Below are positions 62,244 to 64,000 of a DNA stretch of 64,000 nucleotides, piece by piece. Each line of letters starts with the position of its first letter. Positions within the stretch are counted from its first letter, which is position 1. Made by a program: the position numbers and the translations under genes. Origin of the DNA: Opitutia bacterium. GTDB lineage: Bacteria; Verrucomicrobiota; Verrucomicrobiia; Opitutales; T3Sed10-336. The stretch spans positions 1 to 64,000 of the forward strand of contig PWMU01000099.1 of assembly GCA_003558065.1 (NCBI GenBank), given 5' to 3'. The notes under the pieces were generated by a model. That model did no database searches, was not told the origin of the DNA, and saw only the letters and a list, made by a program, of their open reading frames with translations.

Positions 62244-64000
62244 TCTTGTTTTTCTCCGTTTCCGTTGCCGGCTTTGAATGGGAATTCCGCCAGTTTTTCA
62301 AAAAGCGCGCGATCCGCACTGACAAATTCCTGGGCTTTCTGCCGCAGCTGCTGGGCACGCTCGGGGTTGGACCGCTCAAGAGCGCGGAAGCGCAGCTGAT
62401 GGGTCAGGAAGTCGCTCAGCGGTAAGCGCGGTGCGGGAGAATCCAGTTGCAGCGGCGGCGCGTCCTGGTCGATCCGCCTGGGATCAAATCGGAAGAGTTT
62501 CCAGGATCCGGAATCCACCGCGAGTTTCTGCTCGTCCATTCCCTGATTCATTGTAATCCCGTGGGCGATACAGTGACTGTACGCCAGAATCAGCGACGGT
62601 CCCGGGTAGGACTCGGCTTCCAGAAAGGCGCGGGTGGTCTGGGCGTCTTTGGCTCCCATGGCCACGCTGGCTACGTAGACGGAACCGTAGGTCAGCGCCA
62701 TAAGCCCGAGGTCCTTCTTGGGAAGGGCCTTCCCTTCGCTGCTGAATTTGGCCGAGGCGCTCATGGGAGTCGACTTCGAGCATTGGCCGCCCGTGTTGGA
62801 ATATACCTCCGTGTCGAGGACGAGGAGGTTCAGGTCCCGGCCGCTGGCCAGGACGTGGTCCAGACCTCCATAGCCGATATCGTAGGCCCAGCCGTCGCCG
62901 CCGACGCTCCAGACGCTCTTGCGGACGAGATAGTCGGCCAGGAACTCCAGCGCGCGGGCGTCCGCATTGCCGGAGACGCCCTTCAGCTTTTCGCGCAGGG
63001 CGACAACCCGTTGGCGCTGGGAGGCAATCATCGTTTCGTCACTTTGTTGTGCCGAGAGAATCTCTTCGACAAGTGAGTCCCCGACCTGCGGGGCCAGCTT
63101 ACGGAGAGCGTGCTGGGCAAGATAGGCCATTCGGTCCATCGCGAGCCTGAGACCGAGTCCGAACTCGGCATTGTCTTCGAAGAGAGAATTCGCCCAGGCC
63201 GGACCGCGTCCGTCCGCGTTCACCGTATAAGGCGTAGTGGGGAGATTTCCGCCGTAAATCGAGGAGCAACCGGTGGCGTTGGCAATGAGCAGGCGGTCTC
63301 CGAAGAGCTGGGTGAGCAGTTTGACATAAGGGGTTTCCCCGCAGCCGGCGCACGCGCCCGAGTATTCAAAGAGCGGTTCCAGGAACTGGATGTGTTTGAC
63401 ATCCTGCTTGAGCGTCGTGCGGTCGGGCGAGGGAAGGTCGAGGAAGAAACGGTAATTGTCCCGCTCGGCGTCGCGCAGCGGGGACTGCGGCTCCATGTTG
63501 ATCGCCTTATGTTTCGGAGTCGCCTTGTCCTTGGCGGGGCACACGTGGACGCACAGCTCACAGCCGGTGCAGTCTTCCGGGGCCACCTGTAGCGTGTAGC
63601 TCATGCCGGGAAACTCGCGGGAGCGGAAAGGTGTGGACTTGAAAGTTGAGGGCGCGCTTTCCGCGAGAGAAGGTTCGTAAAACTTGGCCCGGATTGCGGC
63701 GTGGGGGCAGGCCATCACGCATTTGTTGCACTGGATGCAAATGTCCGCGTCCCAGACGGGAATGGAGGGGGCGAGATTGCGCTTTTCCCATTTCGCCGTT
63801 CCTGTCGGCCAGGTTCCGTCCACCGGGAATGCGCTTACCGGAAGGAGGTCTCCCTTGCCGGCAAGAAGCACCGAAGTCACGCGTTTGACAAACTCGGGCG
63901 CCTCGTCGGGAACCGGAGTCCGTTCGATTTCTTCTCCGTCCAGGGACTCCGGGACCGGAATCGGGTGAAGCTCTGCGCGGGCCGCGTCCACCACCGCAAA
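62240..64000 (-). CDS. nifJ: Pyruvate:ferredoxin (flavodoxin) oxidoreductase, C-terminal part
   Basis: At least 586 aa; the N-terminus lies beyond the window, since the frame stays open to base 64000 (FAVVDAARAEL at the edge). It has the two ferredoxin-type clusters CIQCNKCVMACP and CTGCELCVHVCPAKDKATPK, the further cluster cysteines in CAGCGETPY, and the thiamine diphosphate site GDGWAYDIGYGGLDHVLASG and DTEVYSNTGGQCSKSTP. The enzyme oxidises pyruvate and CoA to acetyl-CoA and CO2 and reduces ferredoxin or flavodoxin, mainly under low oxygen. This fits the neighbouring FNR-type sites. The PyrD-like gene follows with a four-base overlap. Confidence 0.95.
   Translation of the reverse strand, partial: FAVVDAARAELHPIPVPESLDGEEIERTPVPDEAPEFVKRVTSVLLAGKGDLLPVSAFPVDGTWPTGTAKWEKRNLAPSIPVWDADICIQCNKCVMACPHAAIRAKFYEPSLAESAPSTFKSTPFRSREFPGMSYTLQVAPEDCTGCELCVHVCPAKDKATPKHKAINMEPQSPLRDAERDNYRFFLDLPSPDRTTLKQDVKHIQFLEPLFEYSGACAGCGETPYVKLLTQLFGDRLLIANATGCSSIYGGNLPTTPYTVNADGRGPAWANSLFEDNAEFGLGLRLAMDRMAYLAQHALRKLAPQVGDSLVEEILSAQQSDETMIASQRQRVVALREKLKGVSGNADARALEFLADYLVRKSVWSVGGDGWAYDIGYGGLDHVLASGRDLNLLVLDTEVYSNTGGQCSKSTPMSASAKFSSEGKALPKKDLGLMALTYGSVYVASVAMGAKDAQTTRAFLEAESYPGPSLILAYSHCIAHGITMNQGMDEQKLAVDSGSWKLFRFDPRRIDQDAPPLQLDSPAPRLPLSDFLTHQLRFRALERSNPERAQQLRQKAQEFVSADRALFEKLAEFPFKAGNGNGEKQE

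Overview
The window is GC-rich chromosomal DNA that looks verrucomicrobial (PVC superphylum, probably near Opitutae). This rests on a double-length UvrA of the kind known from Chlamydiae, an SHD1-type domain joined to a transglutaminase-like domain, paired NfeD/FloA genes, a PocR-AraC regulator and many secreted proteins of unknown function. The taxonomic call is inference; there is no rRNA gene to settle it.

Region 1 (1-14 kb) is mostly housekeeping: the end of an M20 amidase, an nfeD-nfeD-floA membrane-microdomain operon, the rpmH-rnpA-yidD-yidC cluster, yebC, metX-metW, a PHP-domain hydrolase, a sugar-isomerase-like TIM barrel and a Tat-exported phosphoesterase. Region 2 (13.6-32 kb) has an ABC-2 exporter whose ATPase carries an early stop codon, a tandem pair of membrane-anchored GTPases, the giant uvrA, and several secreted or membrane proteins. 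Region 3 (32-38.9 kb) starts an exopolysaccharide export locus (outer-membrane barrel, Wza-like export protein, Wzc-like kinase), followed by rpsR on the other strand, a lone type II secretion F-domain protein and tRNA-Arg(CCT).

Region 4 (38.9-53.2 kb), just after the tRNA, looks accessory. It holds a histidine-kinase remnant, two TPR-LuxR regulators (one a LAL/MalT-type regulator without its ATPase), a TPR lipoprotein, an acyl-CoA-dehydrogenase-like flavoprotein, a DUF4242 protein and a possible nitroreductase-like protein. A PaaX-like gene there is bracketed by two related perfect palindromes of 38 and 60 bp. An AEC-type permease, two small paralogues and a PocR-AraC regulator follow.

Region 5 (53.3-64 kb) suggests low-oxygen or nitrogen-oxide metabolism: NnrS, an azurin-like lipoprotein, B12-dependent ribonucleotide reductase, a NirK-like multicopper protein with altered copper ligands, then a PyrD-like protein and pyruvate:ferredoxin oxidoreductase. 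FNR/CRP-type boxes precede the azurin and NirK-like genes. Three copies of an intergenic repeat, at least one with clear terminal inverted repeats, lie at 47.2, 58.1 and 61.1 kb.

The best candidates for something undescribed are the palindrome-bracketed PaaX/Cas2-like gene, the intergenic repeat family, the altered NirK-like fusion and the tandem GTPase pair.
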